From positions 1-15,442 of the forward strand of contig PJAB01001313.1 of assembly GCA_002887195.1 (NCBI GenBank): a stretch of DNA of 15,442 bases, written 5' to 3'. Position numbers and translations under genes: made by a program. This document shows positions 1 to 9,500 of the stretch, one piece after another. This DNA comes from Chrysochromulina parva (Eukaryota > Haptophyta > Prymnesiales > Chrysochromulinaceae). The notes beneath the pieces were generated by a model. That model was not told where the DNA came from, made no database searches, and saw nothing but the letters and a program-made list of their open reading frames with translations. Positions within the stretch are counted from its first letter, which is position 1, and every line of letters starts with the position of its first letter.

Positions 1-120
1 CACGGACCCACCACCGACCTGCACAACCAGGCCGAGGAGGAGGCGGTGGATGAGAAGCTCGCCTCCCACGGACCCACCACCGACCTGCACAACCAGGCCG
101 AGGAGGAGGCGGTGGATGAG
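1..120 (+). repeat. 66-bp in-frame tandem repeat (two copies visible)
   Basis: Bases 1-54 are repeated without change at 67-120, a period of 66 bp or 22 codons. The 12-bp link after the first copy (55-66) is replaced by unrelated sequence after the second. More copies may lie upstream of the window. Confidence 0.9.
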
Positions 121-231
121 TGGGCGAATTCGAACCACCAAAAGCAAGACGAAGCTGAGGAGGATACGGCACACGTACAGCAGGCGGACACAACCATAAA
201 GGCAGCGGCAAAGACGGCTGCCAAGGTGTGA
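1..231 (+). CDS. 3' end of an unrecognised acidic protein (partial, 5' cut by window)
   Basis: An open frame runs from the first base to a TGA at 229-231, giving about 76 residues with no stop. It opens with two copies of a 22-residue acidic unit (HGPTTDLHNQAEEEAVDE plus a short KLAS link), then a hydrophilic stretch rich in Glu, Asp, Gln and Lys, and ends in an Ala/Lys helix (TIKAAAKTAAKV). No catalytic motif, signal peptide or membrane segment is visible. The start lies outside the window; the GTG at 46 is not a credible eukaryotic start because the frame is open upstream of it. The near-perfect in-frame 66-bp repeat supports real coding sequence, because the repeat length keeps frame. I do not recognise the family. 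Confidence 0.55.
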   Translation, partial: HGPTTDLHNQAEEEAVDEKLASHGPTTDLHNQAEEEAVDEWANSNHQKQDEAEEDTAHVQQADTTIKAAAKTAAKV

Positions 232-885
232 TGAAAACGGCCGAGGCTATGGATAAGCAGGGCCAGTGGCCCACCTAACATCCCCTTTCTCCACCTGTAG
301 AGCTTCAGAGCGTCGTACTATCGTATGCATGTGTATAGAACACCTGCGTGTGTCGGTGTGATAAGCGGCCGTAATACAAACTTCATCGACATTGTCGCTA
401 GCGTAGTTCGCTTTTAACGCGTTTACAATACCCCGGACCCGAGTTTTTCTTCACATTCCCCCGACTCCACTCACAAGACCCCACACCAGCACCACCTACT
501 AGTCCACCTGCTGCAGGTGCGGCTCCCTCGAAGTTCACCTGGGGAGAGTCATTATCTCTGTGACTATTCTTCGCGCCATTGCCACTAATCCCTTCTTCCT
601 CTCAGCAGGTTGCCTCCCGTCGTCCGCCTGCCCACGTTCCATCGCATCCCATCGGAGCCATCGTGAGCGGCAGTACCCTTTCATGCGCTGCAGCCTCCAC
701 GTCCAATCATAAGCTCCACGCGCGAAGCCAAGGCCAGGTCAAGATCATCATCGCACATCGCATCCCATCATCATGAGTCCACCCCCAGCCCCCCTGTCGC
801 ACGTCTCAGCACGGCGTGTGGCATAGCAAACGAATGGCAGCGGGTACCATGCGAATGACATGCGGCATGCTGGTAGATCCCTCGC
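232..885. other. Intergenic region between the first gene and the tryptophan synthase 3' end
   Basis: No convincing gene is visible in this 654-bp stretch. It should hold the 3' UTR of the upstream gene and, on the minus strand, downstream sequence of tryptophan synthase. A 14-bp direct repeat (CATCGCATCCCATC) occurs near 640 and 757. The only organised signal is an intron-like segment at 517-608, listed separately. A 65-codon open frame at 579-776 overlaps that segment's 3' end and shows no family features. Confidence 0.5.
517..608 (+). other. Candidate orphan intron in the intergenic region
   Basis: CTGCAG|GTGCGG at 511-522 is a good donor. About 60 bp on, CTAAT (branch-point-like), the pyrimidine run CCCTTCTTCCTCTC and AGCAG|GT at 605-610 form a textbook 3' splice site. 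The 92-bp length matches neighbouring introns. It does not resemble either introner family. Joining the flanks gives an open frame into 609-776, but no start codon or family is evident, so it may be a UTR intron, an unrecognised small gene or chance. Confidence 0.3.
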
Positions 886-962
886 GCGAAGCTTCAGGGA
901 AACTTCAGCGAAGCTTCAGGGAAGCTTCAGCGAAGCTTCAGGGAAACTTCAGCGAAGCTTCA
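886..962. repeat. 22-bp tandem repeat, 3.5 copies, at the tryptophan synthase 3' end
   Basis: The unit GCGAAGCTTCAGGGAAACTT plus CA begins at 886, 908 and 930, with an 11-bp partial copy at 952-962. The middle copy has one A-to-G change. Each unit contains the palindrome AAGCTT. The array overlaps the last codons and stop of the minus-strand gene, so the tandem expansion has reached coding sequence. Confidence 0.93.
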
Positions 963-3294
963 TCGCGACGAGCGCGCCGCACGCAAACGCGGCGGCGAGG
1001 TACACGAGGCTGACGCCGGACGAGCCCTTCGCCTTGCTGCCGTCCATCGCCTTGTAGCCCTCGTCCTTTGTGAGGATCACGTCCGTGTCGATGGTGACAC
1101 CACGGTACTTGGCGACGTGGAGCATATCCTTATCGCCACGGCCGCACAGGTTGACCAGAACGATCTGATCCTTGCGCATGGTCTTGGCGATCTCCATCAC
1201 CTGGTGCAGCGCGTGGCTGGGCTCGAGGGCGGGCAGGATGCCTTCGGCGCGGGAGCAGAATCGCTGCGCCTCGAGCGCCTGCGAGTCGGTCGCATACTTG
1301 TACTCCACCCGCCCGATGGACTTGAGCTGCGCGTGCTGCGGGCCGACTCCGGGATAATCGAGCCCCGCCGAGATCGAGTGCGTCTCCTTAATTTGGCCGT
1401 CGGGAGTCTGCAGAAGGTAGGTGCGGGAGCCGTGGAGCACGCCCACGACGCCATTCGTGAGGGTGGCGGCGTGCTTGTCGGTCTCGGTGCCGTCGGGCAG
1501 CCACGGACCGTGCTCGCCACCCGCCTCGACGCCCACGATCTTCACGTGTCCCTTGGCCGCATCCAGGCTCGGGTGGGTGTCGTTGAGGAAGGCGGAGAAC
1601 ATGCCGATGGCGTTCGAACCGCCTCCGACGCACGCGACGACCACATCAGGCAAACGGCCCGGCCCGACATTGAAGGTCGGGTGGCCGTGCTCTCCCTTGG
1701 TCTGGTTGAGCATCTGCGCACGCGCCTCGTTGCCGATCACCGACTGCAGATCGCGCACGATGTCCGGGAAGGGATGGGGGCCAACGGCCGATCCGATGAT
1801 GTAGTGCGTCGTGCGGATGTTGGTCACCCAATCACGGAGGGCCTCGTTCACAGCGTCCTTGAGCGTCCGCGAGCCCGATTGGACAGGCACTACCTTGGCG
1901 CCCATCTCCGACATGCGGAAGCAGTTGAGCTTCTGCCGCTCGCAATCGACGGCGCCCATGTACACGATGCACTCGAGCCCGAGGAGCGCGCACGCGGCGG
2001 CGGTCGCCACGCCGTGCTGCCCGGCGCCGGTCTCGGCGATAATGCGCTTCTTGCCCAGCTTGATCGCCAGCAGAGCTTGTCCAACGGCGTTGTTGATCTT
2101 ATGAGCGCCCGTGTGAGCGAGCTCCTCGCGCTTCATCCAGATCTGCGCGCCACCCACCAGCTCTGATAACCGCTTCGCATGGTACAGCGGTGTTGGCCCA
2201 CCAATGAACTGCCTGCGGAGCATGGCAAGCTCAGCTTTGAACTCCGGGTCGACCTTCCACTTGTTCCAAGCGGCCTCGAGCTCCTCATGGGCCACCATGA
2301 GCGTCTCGGGGATGAACCGTCCGCCGAAGACCGAGCTACCGAAGTTCCACTTATCCGCATGCTTCTTACGCTCCGCGAGCAACTTGGCGCTCTCGGCCGC
2401 ACGCGCGTACCGGTTGGCTCTGTCCTGGGCGTCGCCCTCGACGCGCTTGAGAGGGCCTCCCGAAAGCTCCCGCACGCACCGGCCGACGGCGGCGATGCCG
2501 CCGTTCTTGAGCTCCTGGACCAGCTTCGAGCCCACCACGCACCCGTCCGCAAACGCGCCAAACTCCTCCACGTGCGCCCGCGTCGTGATGCCAAAGCCGA
2601 CGACGATCGGCAAGTCGTCGCGCTTCGCACCGCGCTTGACGGCGGCATCGCGCAGCGACTCGACGACGCCCTTGCACTCGGCGAGGCGCGCGCGCTTCAC
2701 TTCCGCCTCCTCCTTGTCGCGCATCCCCGTCACCCCGAGCAAGGAGACCACGTACACCATGCCCGGGATCGGGTTGAGACCCGACTCGGCCGCCATCGCA
2801 ATCCGCTCGGGGTCGCTTGTGGGTGAGGCGAGGGGCACGAGGCTGAGGTCGTTGGCCGCGGCGGCCGGCGCCATGATGCGCCACGCCTCCTCGCACGGCA
2901 GGTCCACGATGATGAACCCATCCACGCCCGCTTCCTTGGCAGCCTTGCAAGTCTCCTCGATGCCGGCCGCTAGGAACGAGTTGTAGTAACCCATCATCAG
3001 GACCGGCACGGAGAGGCCCTTGGCGCGGGCGTCCTTGCAATACTTGAGCACGTCCGAGTACTGCACGCCATTCTTCAGCGCCACCACGCTCGCGGCCTCG
3101 ATGACCGAGCCGTCGGCCATCGGGTCGGAGAAGGGCACGCCGAGCTCGATGACATCGCAGCCATTCTTCTCCATCTCAAGCATCGCTGGCACGGTGTCCC
3201 CCAACCGGGGGTAGCCGGCGGTGATGAAGCCCACGAAGGCCGTGCGCTTTGCCGCGCGGCAGGCCGCAAACCGGTCCGCGAGTCGCTGAGACAT
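949..3294 (-). CDS. Bifunctional tryptophan synthase, alpha-beta fusion with C-terminal hydrophobic tail
   Basis: The enzyme catalyses the last two steps of tryptophan synthesis: indole-3-glycerol phosphate is cleaved to indole, which is joined to serine on PLP. The 781-aa frame has a TrpA-like half (about 1-275) with catalytic Glu50 and Asp61 in [14 protein letters not shown] and phosphate-site VVGFGI. A linker (about 278-315) leads to a TrpB-like half (about 316-745) with [14 protein letters not shown]-lysine Lys399 in HTGAHKINN, Glu421 in [13 protein letters not shown] (557-561) and LCGRGDKD. The alpha-then-beta order matches fungal and some algal fusions. The start is the ATG at 3292-3294 (MSQRLADRF aligns with TrpA N-termini); the frame is open upstream but has no earlier ATG. 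Two oddities: Cys717 stands where TrpB normally has Ser, and residues 761-778 form a hydrophobic segment followed by KLR, like a tail anchor. No plastid presequence is visible and the gene is intronless. The enzyme call is very secure; start and targeting are less so. Confidence 0.96.
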   Translation of the reverse strand: MSQRLADRFAACRAAKRTAFVGFITAGYPRLGDTVPAMLEMEKNGCDVIELGVPFSDPMADGSVIEAASVVALKNGVQYSDVLKYCKDARAKGLSVPVLMMGYYNSFLAAGIEETCKAAKEAGVDGFIIVDLPCEEAWRIMAPAAAANDLSLVPLASPTSDPERIAMAAESGLNPIPGMVYVVSLLGVTGMRDKEEAEVKRARLAECKGVVESLRDAAVKRGAKRDDLPIVVGFGITTRAHVEEFGAFADGCVVGSKLVQELKNGGIAAVGRCVRELSGGPLKRVEGDAQDRANRYARAAESAKLLAERKKHADKWNFGSSVFGGRFIPETLMVAHEELEAAWNKWKVDPEFKAELAMLRRQFIGGPTPLYHAKRLSELVGGAQIWMKREELAHTGAHKINNAVGQALLAIKLGKKRIIAETGAGQHGVATAAACALLGLECIVYMGAVDCERQKLNCFRMSEMGAKVVPVQSGSRTLKDAVNEALRDWVTNIRTTHYIIGSAVGPHPFPDIVRDLQSVIGNEARAQMLNQTKGEHGHPTFNVGPGRLPDVVVACVGGGSNAIGMFSAFLNDTHPSLDAAKGHVKIVGVEAGGEHGPWLPDGTETDKHAATLTNGVVGVLHGSRTYLLQTPDGQIKETHSISAGLDYPGVGPQHAQLKSIGRVEYKYATDSQALEAQRFCSRAEGILPALEPSHALHQVMEIAKTMRKDQIVLVNLCGRGDKDMLHVAKYRGVTIDTDVILTKDEGYKAMDGSKAKGSSGVSLVYLAAAFACGALVAMKLR

Positions 3295-3565
3295 GAGAGG
3301 CAGACACGTTCGAGGGAGGCAGACACGTAGCGGAGATCGAGCCTCAACAAACTTCAATTCCGCAACGAAACTTTGTCTTCCTCCCACAATCCTTTTCTAA
3401 ATAGCCCTTACGCCAAACCCCCTTGATGCGTTCACACTACATTTCCAATACTAACGCGTGAACTCGTTCGTGCCGCGCCGCAGCCGCGTCCGCTGGTTCT
3501 CGTCGGAAGGCCTTCTCGGCAGCTAACTCAGCTGTGCGTGACCACGGGTGCGAGACCGTGCCGTC
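3295..3565. promoter_or_regulatory. Divergent promoter interval between tryptophan synthase and the golgin
   Basis: The two start codons face away from each other across 271 bp, so this interval should hold both 5' UTRs and promoters. It is less GC-rich around 3380-3425 (CCTTTTCTAAATAG). A short duplication (ACGTGTCTGCCTC in minus-strand sense) lies just upstream of the tryptophan synthase ATG. No clear TATA or CCAAT element could be assigned. The functional call rests on gene layout only. Confidence 0.5.
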
Positions 3566-6500
3566 ATGGATTTCTTCGACAAGGCCAAGGCAGCCGCGCA
3601 AGCGAAGATGGAGGAGGCGAAGGTCGCGGCGCAAGCGAAGATGGAGGAGGCGAAGAAGGCGGCCAGGGAGTCCATGGATGCCGGCATGCTCTCCAAGGTG
3701 ACGCAGGCCATGGACAAGATTGAGGGAGGCGGCAGCGTGTCGACACCAGCCAAGGATGGCAAGCTCACGCTCGACTCGCTCTCGCGCGATGAGTTGCTCG
3801 TCGTCGCCAAGCGCGAGAAGGAGATGACGAAGCGGCTCAAAGGGGAGGCTCAGGGTGCGGCCGCGCTGCAGCGGGCGGCCGCCGCTCTCCTCGAGCGCTC
3901 CGGCCGTGCCGTGGAGGCCGCGCTGCCAGCGCACGAGCTCGCGGCGCTCGTCGACGAGCTCCCCTCCCTCTCCGGCGCGGCGGCCGCAGCACCCACCGAG
4001 CTCGCCAGCGCGCGCGAGCGGATCACGGCTCTCGAGTCGGAGGTACACGGGCTGACGCAGCGCGTGCACGCCGAGCGCGAGGAGGCGGCGAGGCAGCTGC
4101 AGGCCGCGCAGGAGGCTGTGCAGCAGCAGCAGCGACAGCTCACCGCCGCCGAGCAGGCCGCGACCACAGCGCGTCAAGAGGCCGCGCTCGCTGCTGAGCG
4201 CATCAAGGAGTTACAGGAGAAGGCTCGGGCGGCGGTCGCGCGCGAGAAGGGCAAGGCGAGTGAGCTCGAGCAGGCCGCGGCGCGCTCGTCCGAGGAGGGC
4301 CGACAGGCGCGGGAGGCGGAGGCGGCGGCCAAGGCGGAGGCGGCGCGCGCGCGGGAGGCCGTGGCGGCGGCCAAGGCGGAGGCGGCGGCCATGGCCGCCG
4401 CGGCGGCGGCAACGGAGTCGTCGGCAGCGACGGCGGCCGGCTCGGTGGCCGAGGCGAGGGCGAAGGCGGCTGCAGACGAGATGGCGAAGGCGGAGGCCGA
4501 GGCCAGGGCTAAGGCGGCCGCGGAGCTAGCGGCCGCCGCCACGGCCGAAGCGCAGGCGAAGGCCATGGCGGCCCTGGCGGCCACCGAGCGCGCCGCCGCC
4601 GCCGAGGCGCAAAGCGCCATGGTGGGCGCCGAGCTCGAGAGCTTGCGCGGCCAGCTTCGTCAACGGACGATGGAGCTCGAGACGGCGCGAGCGGAGGTGG
4701 GCCGGGCGGCGGCCGAGGCGGCGGCGGCGGTGCAGTCGGCGGGGGCGGCGGTCGCGGCCCAAGGTGACGAATCCCAAACGAATCTCAAACGGATCTCAAA
4801 CGAATCTCAAACGAATCTCAAACGTCAGCTCGTGCCAAGGAGGCGCTGCATGCAAGTGCTCACCACGGCGTCCACCCCCCCGCCCCTCCTCACAGGTGAC
4901 GAGAAGCAGCGTCAGCTCGAGGCGCTGCAGCAGCAGCAGCAGCAGCAGAGGCAGCAGAGGCATGAAGAGGCGATCCGATCACTGCAGGCGAGCGCCGCGG
5001 CCGAGCTCCAACTGATTGCGTCCGATTGCGTCTCTGAGTGCATGCTAATGGCCTCCCTCATCAGGCGAGCGCCGCGGCCGAGCTCCAGGCGGTCAAGGAT
5101 GAGGCCTCGCGTGAACGCGAGCTGCTCCAGGCCTCGATGCATGCTAAGTTGCAGAGCGCGCTGGCAGCGAAGGAGGCGGCCGAAGCGGCGGCCGCGGCGG
5201 CGACGGCGACCGCTGTGGCGGCAGCCAAGGCAGCCGCGCAGGCGGAAGTTCAGGAGTTGGCCAAGGCGGCGGCCGAGGCGAAGGGCCAGCTTGCCGCCGC
5301 GCAGCAGCAGCAGCTGGTGGTGCAGCAGCAGCAGCAGCAGCAGCAGAATGACGAGTCGTACCGGAACGAGCAGCTGCAGCGCCAAGCCAGACAGGCAGAG
5401 GAGCAGCTGCTGCTGCAGCGGCAGCAGGCAGAGCAGCAGCTCGAGCAATTACGAGAGCAATTACGCCATCAAGCGGAGGAGCAGCGCGCCCAGTCGGAGG
5501 AGACGGTGGCACGACTCAAGGTGCTTGCATGCATCTGAGTGCGACGGATTGGCTCTGATGGGGTCTGATGGCGTCTGATTGCGTCTCTGAGTGCATGCTG
5601 ATGGCCTCCCTCATCAGGCGAAGGCACGCGAGAGGATCGCCGACTTGGAGACGCGCCTCAAGGCTGCGACCGACGCGTCTGACAAAGGTGCGAAGCCGGG
5701 GGTGGAGATCAAGGCGGAGGCGGAAGCGGAGGCCAAGCTGCAGCTGCAGCAGCTTCAGCTGCAGCTTGCCGCAGCAGAGGCGAAGGCCAATGAAGCGTCC
5801 TCCCGGGCGGCGGCCGCGGAGGCGGCGGTGGCTAAGACAGTCGCGGCCGCGGATGCGTCCGTGCGCTCGGCGGTCGTTTCTGGGAACAACTCCATGCAGT
5901 CCGATGAGGCAAACAGGTGCGACTGATGGCGTCTGATGGCGTCTGATGGCGACTAGTTGCGTCTGATTGCGTCTCTGAGTGCATGCTGATGGCCTCCCTC
6001 ATCAGGGCACGCGCGGCGGCGGAAGAGGTCGCGTTGGCGGCGGCGGAACGCTCGGCCGCCTCGCTCCAGGCAGCCTCTGACGCTCAGGATAAGGCGGAGA
6101 GGGCCGAGGCGGCGGCGGCGGCGGCGACGGCGACGGCGGCGACGGAGGCGGCGGCGGCGGCGGAGCTGCGCCAGGCGATCGCGGTGCTGTCGCAGGAGAA
6201 CGAGAAGTTGAGCGCGAAGGCTGCTAAGGATAAGGAGAAGCTCGCGAACGCGCGGGAGACCGTCAAGGTAGCGAGGGCGGAGGGGAAGGAGCTTCGCGAC
6301 GAGCTCGAGAAGCTCAAGGAGGTGATTGCATGCCTCTGATGGGCTTTGATGGCCTCTGATAGGCCCTGATTGCGACGAGCTTGAGAAGCTCAAGGAGGTG
6401 ATTGCAAGCCTCTGATGGGCTTTGATGGGCCCTGATTGGCTCTGAGCTGCCTCTGAGCGTCTCCGGCCGACCTAAGTTGGACGCCGTGCCGAGCGCATCC

Positions 6501-9500
6501 GACCGCCCTTTGGACTACCCCTGATTGCCTCTGATTGCCTCTAATCACCTCTGATTACCTCTGATTGCCTCTGACCGCCCTTTGGACTGCCCGCAGGCGA
6601 AGGCGAAGCTCGAGGCGGAGCTCCTCGGCACGGCGTCTGTTCGTATCGAGAATGGGCAGCTGCCGCCGCCGCCGGTCGACGCGAGCGAGCATGAGGTGAT
6701 GATGATGACCTCTGATTGGCATTCTCTGCGTGTTTCCTGAGAGTGTCCTCTGTGCTTGCATTCTTGAGTGCCTCGGAGTGCCTCTGATTGCCTCGGAGTG
6801 CCTCTGAGTGCCTTCGAGTGCGCCCCTCATCATTGAGTGCGCCCTCATCAGGTGACCATCGCCTCGCTGAATCAAGAGGTGGTCAGCTCTAAGCTGGCGA
6901 AGGCCGAGGTGGAGGCGGCGCTCGGGACGGCGCGGCGGGAGCTGAGCTCGCTCAAATCTCGGCTCGAGGAGATCGAGGCGCAGGGTTCGTCCACGGCGGC
7001 TGGGGAGGCGAGCGCTGCCTCGATTGCTGCGGCGCTGGCGAAGGCCGAGGCGGCAGCGGCGGCGCAGGCGGCAGCTGAGTCGAAGCTAGCGACGGCGGAG
7101 GCAAAGCTAGCGACGGAGTCGGCGGCGGCGGCGGAGCTGCGCCAGGCGATCGCGGTGCTCTCGCTGGAGAATGAAAAGGTGGGTGCTAAGCCTGTGAAGG
7201 AGAAGCATGAGGGCATCATGCGGATGGCCTCTGAGTGCATGCTGATTGCGTCCCTCATCAGGTGAGTGCCAAGTCTGCGAAGGAGAAGGAGAAGCTCGCC
7301 GAGGCCAAAGAGAAGCAGAAGGCGTTGCAGGCCGAGGCGAAGCAGCTGATGGAGAAGCTCGCCACCTCGGAAGGGAAAGTAACGGCCCTCTCTGCCGAGC
7401 TTGAGACCAAAAAGAAGGCGGAGGAACGTGTGAGTGCGGAGCGGCGGGCGGCGGAGGCTGAGGTGGAGAAGGTCTCGGGGAAGGCCATGTCACTTGAGGC
7501 CAAAGTGGCGGCGGCGCGGGAGGCGGCGGCGCGGGCGGCGGAGGAGGCGGGGGTGAGGGTGGCGGAGATGGAGGCGCGGCTTGCCGAGAATGACAAGCGG
7601 ACCAAGGCTGCCATCGCGGACCAAGCCGCAGCCCGCCTCGAAGCCCAGCAAGCGGTATGCTGCGGCTCTGGACGAGGGCACCATGATTGCCTCGGATGGC
7701 CTCTGATGACCTCCGATGAGGCACCATGATTGCCTCGGAGGGCCCCTAATGACCTTTGATTGCGTCCCTCATCAGGCGACGGCTCTGGAAGAGGGGACTC
7801 GTCGTTCACAGGAGGTGGTTACACGCGCGGAGAAGCGGGCATCGGTCGCGGAGGCCGCCGAGCACGCCACGCGCATCGAGGTCAAGATGCACCAGGTGCA
7901 ATGCCGACAATGCCGAGACGGCGCGTGCGAAGGCCGAGGAGGCTGCATGCACGTGCTCATCACGGCGCCCCTCACCCTCTTCCCCACAGGTACGCGCCGA
8001 CAAAGCCGAGGCGGCGCGTGCGAAGGTCGAGGAGGAGCTGCGGACTTTTCAACGTCCCGACTACCTCGTCGAGCTCCAACATGCCCTCGAGGCTTCAGAG
8101 CAGAGGGCCGTCGATGCGCAGGCGGCGGCGGCGGCGGCGACGGCGGCGGCGGCGGCAGCTGAGCAAGCGAACGCGCAGCTGCGTGCAGCGACACAGAGGG
8201 ACCCATCCACGCCAGGCGGCATCAGCAGCGGAGGACCCACCCCCGGTGTGAGCGTTCACAGCGGAGGACCCACCCCCTTCTCTCCCCTCACGCCCTCCAT
8301 GCTGCGCGCCGCGGGCGCCGAGGCGCTCAACACGGCGCTGGATGAAGAGCGTACCGCGCTGCAGCAGCGGCAGGCAAATCTCGATGAACGAGAGGCGGCA
8401 CAGGCGCGCGAGGCGGCGCAGGCGCGCGCCTCGATCCGGCAGCACTCGCTCGAGCTGGCCAAGATTGGCGCGCGACTCCAATTGAAAGATGAGAGGCTGC
8501 GCACGGGTGTGCGCTCGACTTGATGAGCGATGATTGCCTCTCTGATGACGACTCTAATTGAAAGATGAGAGGCTGCGCACGGGTGTCGACATGAGGGGCC
8601 TCTTGATGAGCGATGATTGCCTCTCTGATGTTGACCTCTGATTGCCTCCCTCATCGGACCGGGCTCCATGGGCCTCTTGATGAGCGATGATTGCCTCTCT
8701 GATGACGACTCCTGATTGCCTCCCTCATCAGGACTCTCGCAAGTGGGTGAGCTACGTCGTCGACTGGCCCTGGCCGAAGCAGAGGCGGCGAAGGACCTCG
8801 CATTGCCCAATGCGGTCGATCAGGAGGCGGCCCACCGCCTGCAAGCGCTCACGATTGAGTACATCCTCGCCCTCGAACTGCAATCTGCCGAGCTCTGCCT
8901 TGCATGCATGTGCCCATCACAACGCGTCGCCCCCCTTCCCCACAGGTACATCCTCGCCCTCGAGCTGCAATCTGCCGAGCTCGCGATGGCGGAGCAGAGC
9001 ATTTGGGCGGCGCACGCGGCTGCGACGGCCACCCTCTCGACTGCCACGTCATCGGATGGCAGCGGGGGTGAGGAAGGGGCGACGGCGTCGGCCGAATCCC
9101 AACGCGCAGCCGAGACGGCTGTGACGGCGGAGTCAGAAGGGGTGAGCGCGGAGGCGACAGGTGCTCACCACGGCGCGACCGGCGCGGCCCTGGTCGCTGA
9201 GGCGGCGAGCACGGCCGGTAAGGGGGCGAGCGCGGACGCCGCGGCCTTGAGAGAAGCCCGCAAGGCCCTCCAGGCGGTGCACGTGGAGCATGCGGCTGAG
9301 CTCGCCGCGAGATCTAAGGAGCTGCTCGCGAGCTCAAAGGAGCTGCTCGCGGTTCGTCACAAGTGTCGCACGATGCTCGTTCACAAGGACGCGGAGCTCG
9401 GGCGCACCCAAAAGGAGCTCAGTACGCTGCATGCTGATTGCGACTGATTGCGACTGATTGCGACTGATTGCTCGGGCGCACCCAAAAGGAGCTCAGCACG

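Noticed and set aside
579..776. 65-codon open frame in the first intergenic region
   Set aside because: It begins inside the pyrimidine tract of a candidate intron and has no recognisable features.
1117..2826. Long + strand open frames (349, 215 and 260 codons) opposite tryptophan synthase
   Set aside because: They are antisense shadows of a conserved enzyme gene in GC-rich DNA and show no recognisable motifs.
3295..3387. Extension of tryptophan synthase 31 codons upstream
   Set aside because: The extended frame begins with GTG and contains no ATG, and MSQRLADRF aligns with the TrpA N-terminus. An upstream exon cannot be excluded but has no support.
4970..5064. A GT donor for golgin intron 2 instead of GC
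   Set aside because: The available GTs do not follow AG and would not restore the ancestral frame, whereas the GC boundary is exactly defined by the 23-bp duplication.
3437..5512. Minus-strand open frames opposite golgin exons 1-3
   Set aside because: They are low-complexity Ala/Arg/Leu/Pro translations produced by the repetitive coil codons; the + strand frame has the coil pattern, GRIP domain and consistent splicing.
6322..6596. Skipped mini-exon inside intron 5 made by the copied exon end
   Set aside because: No AG acceptor precedes the copied segment at 6372, so it cannot be spliced in as an exon; a duplicated donor is the simpler reading.
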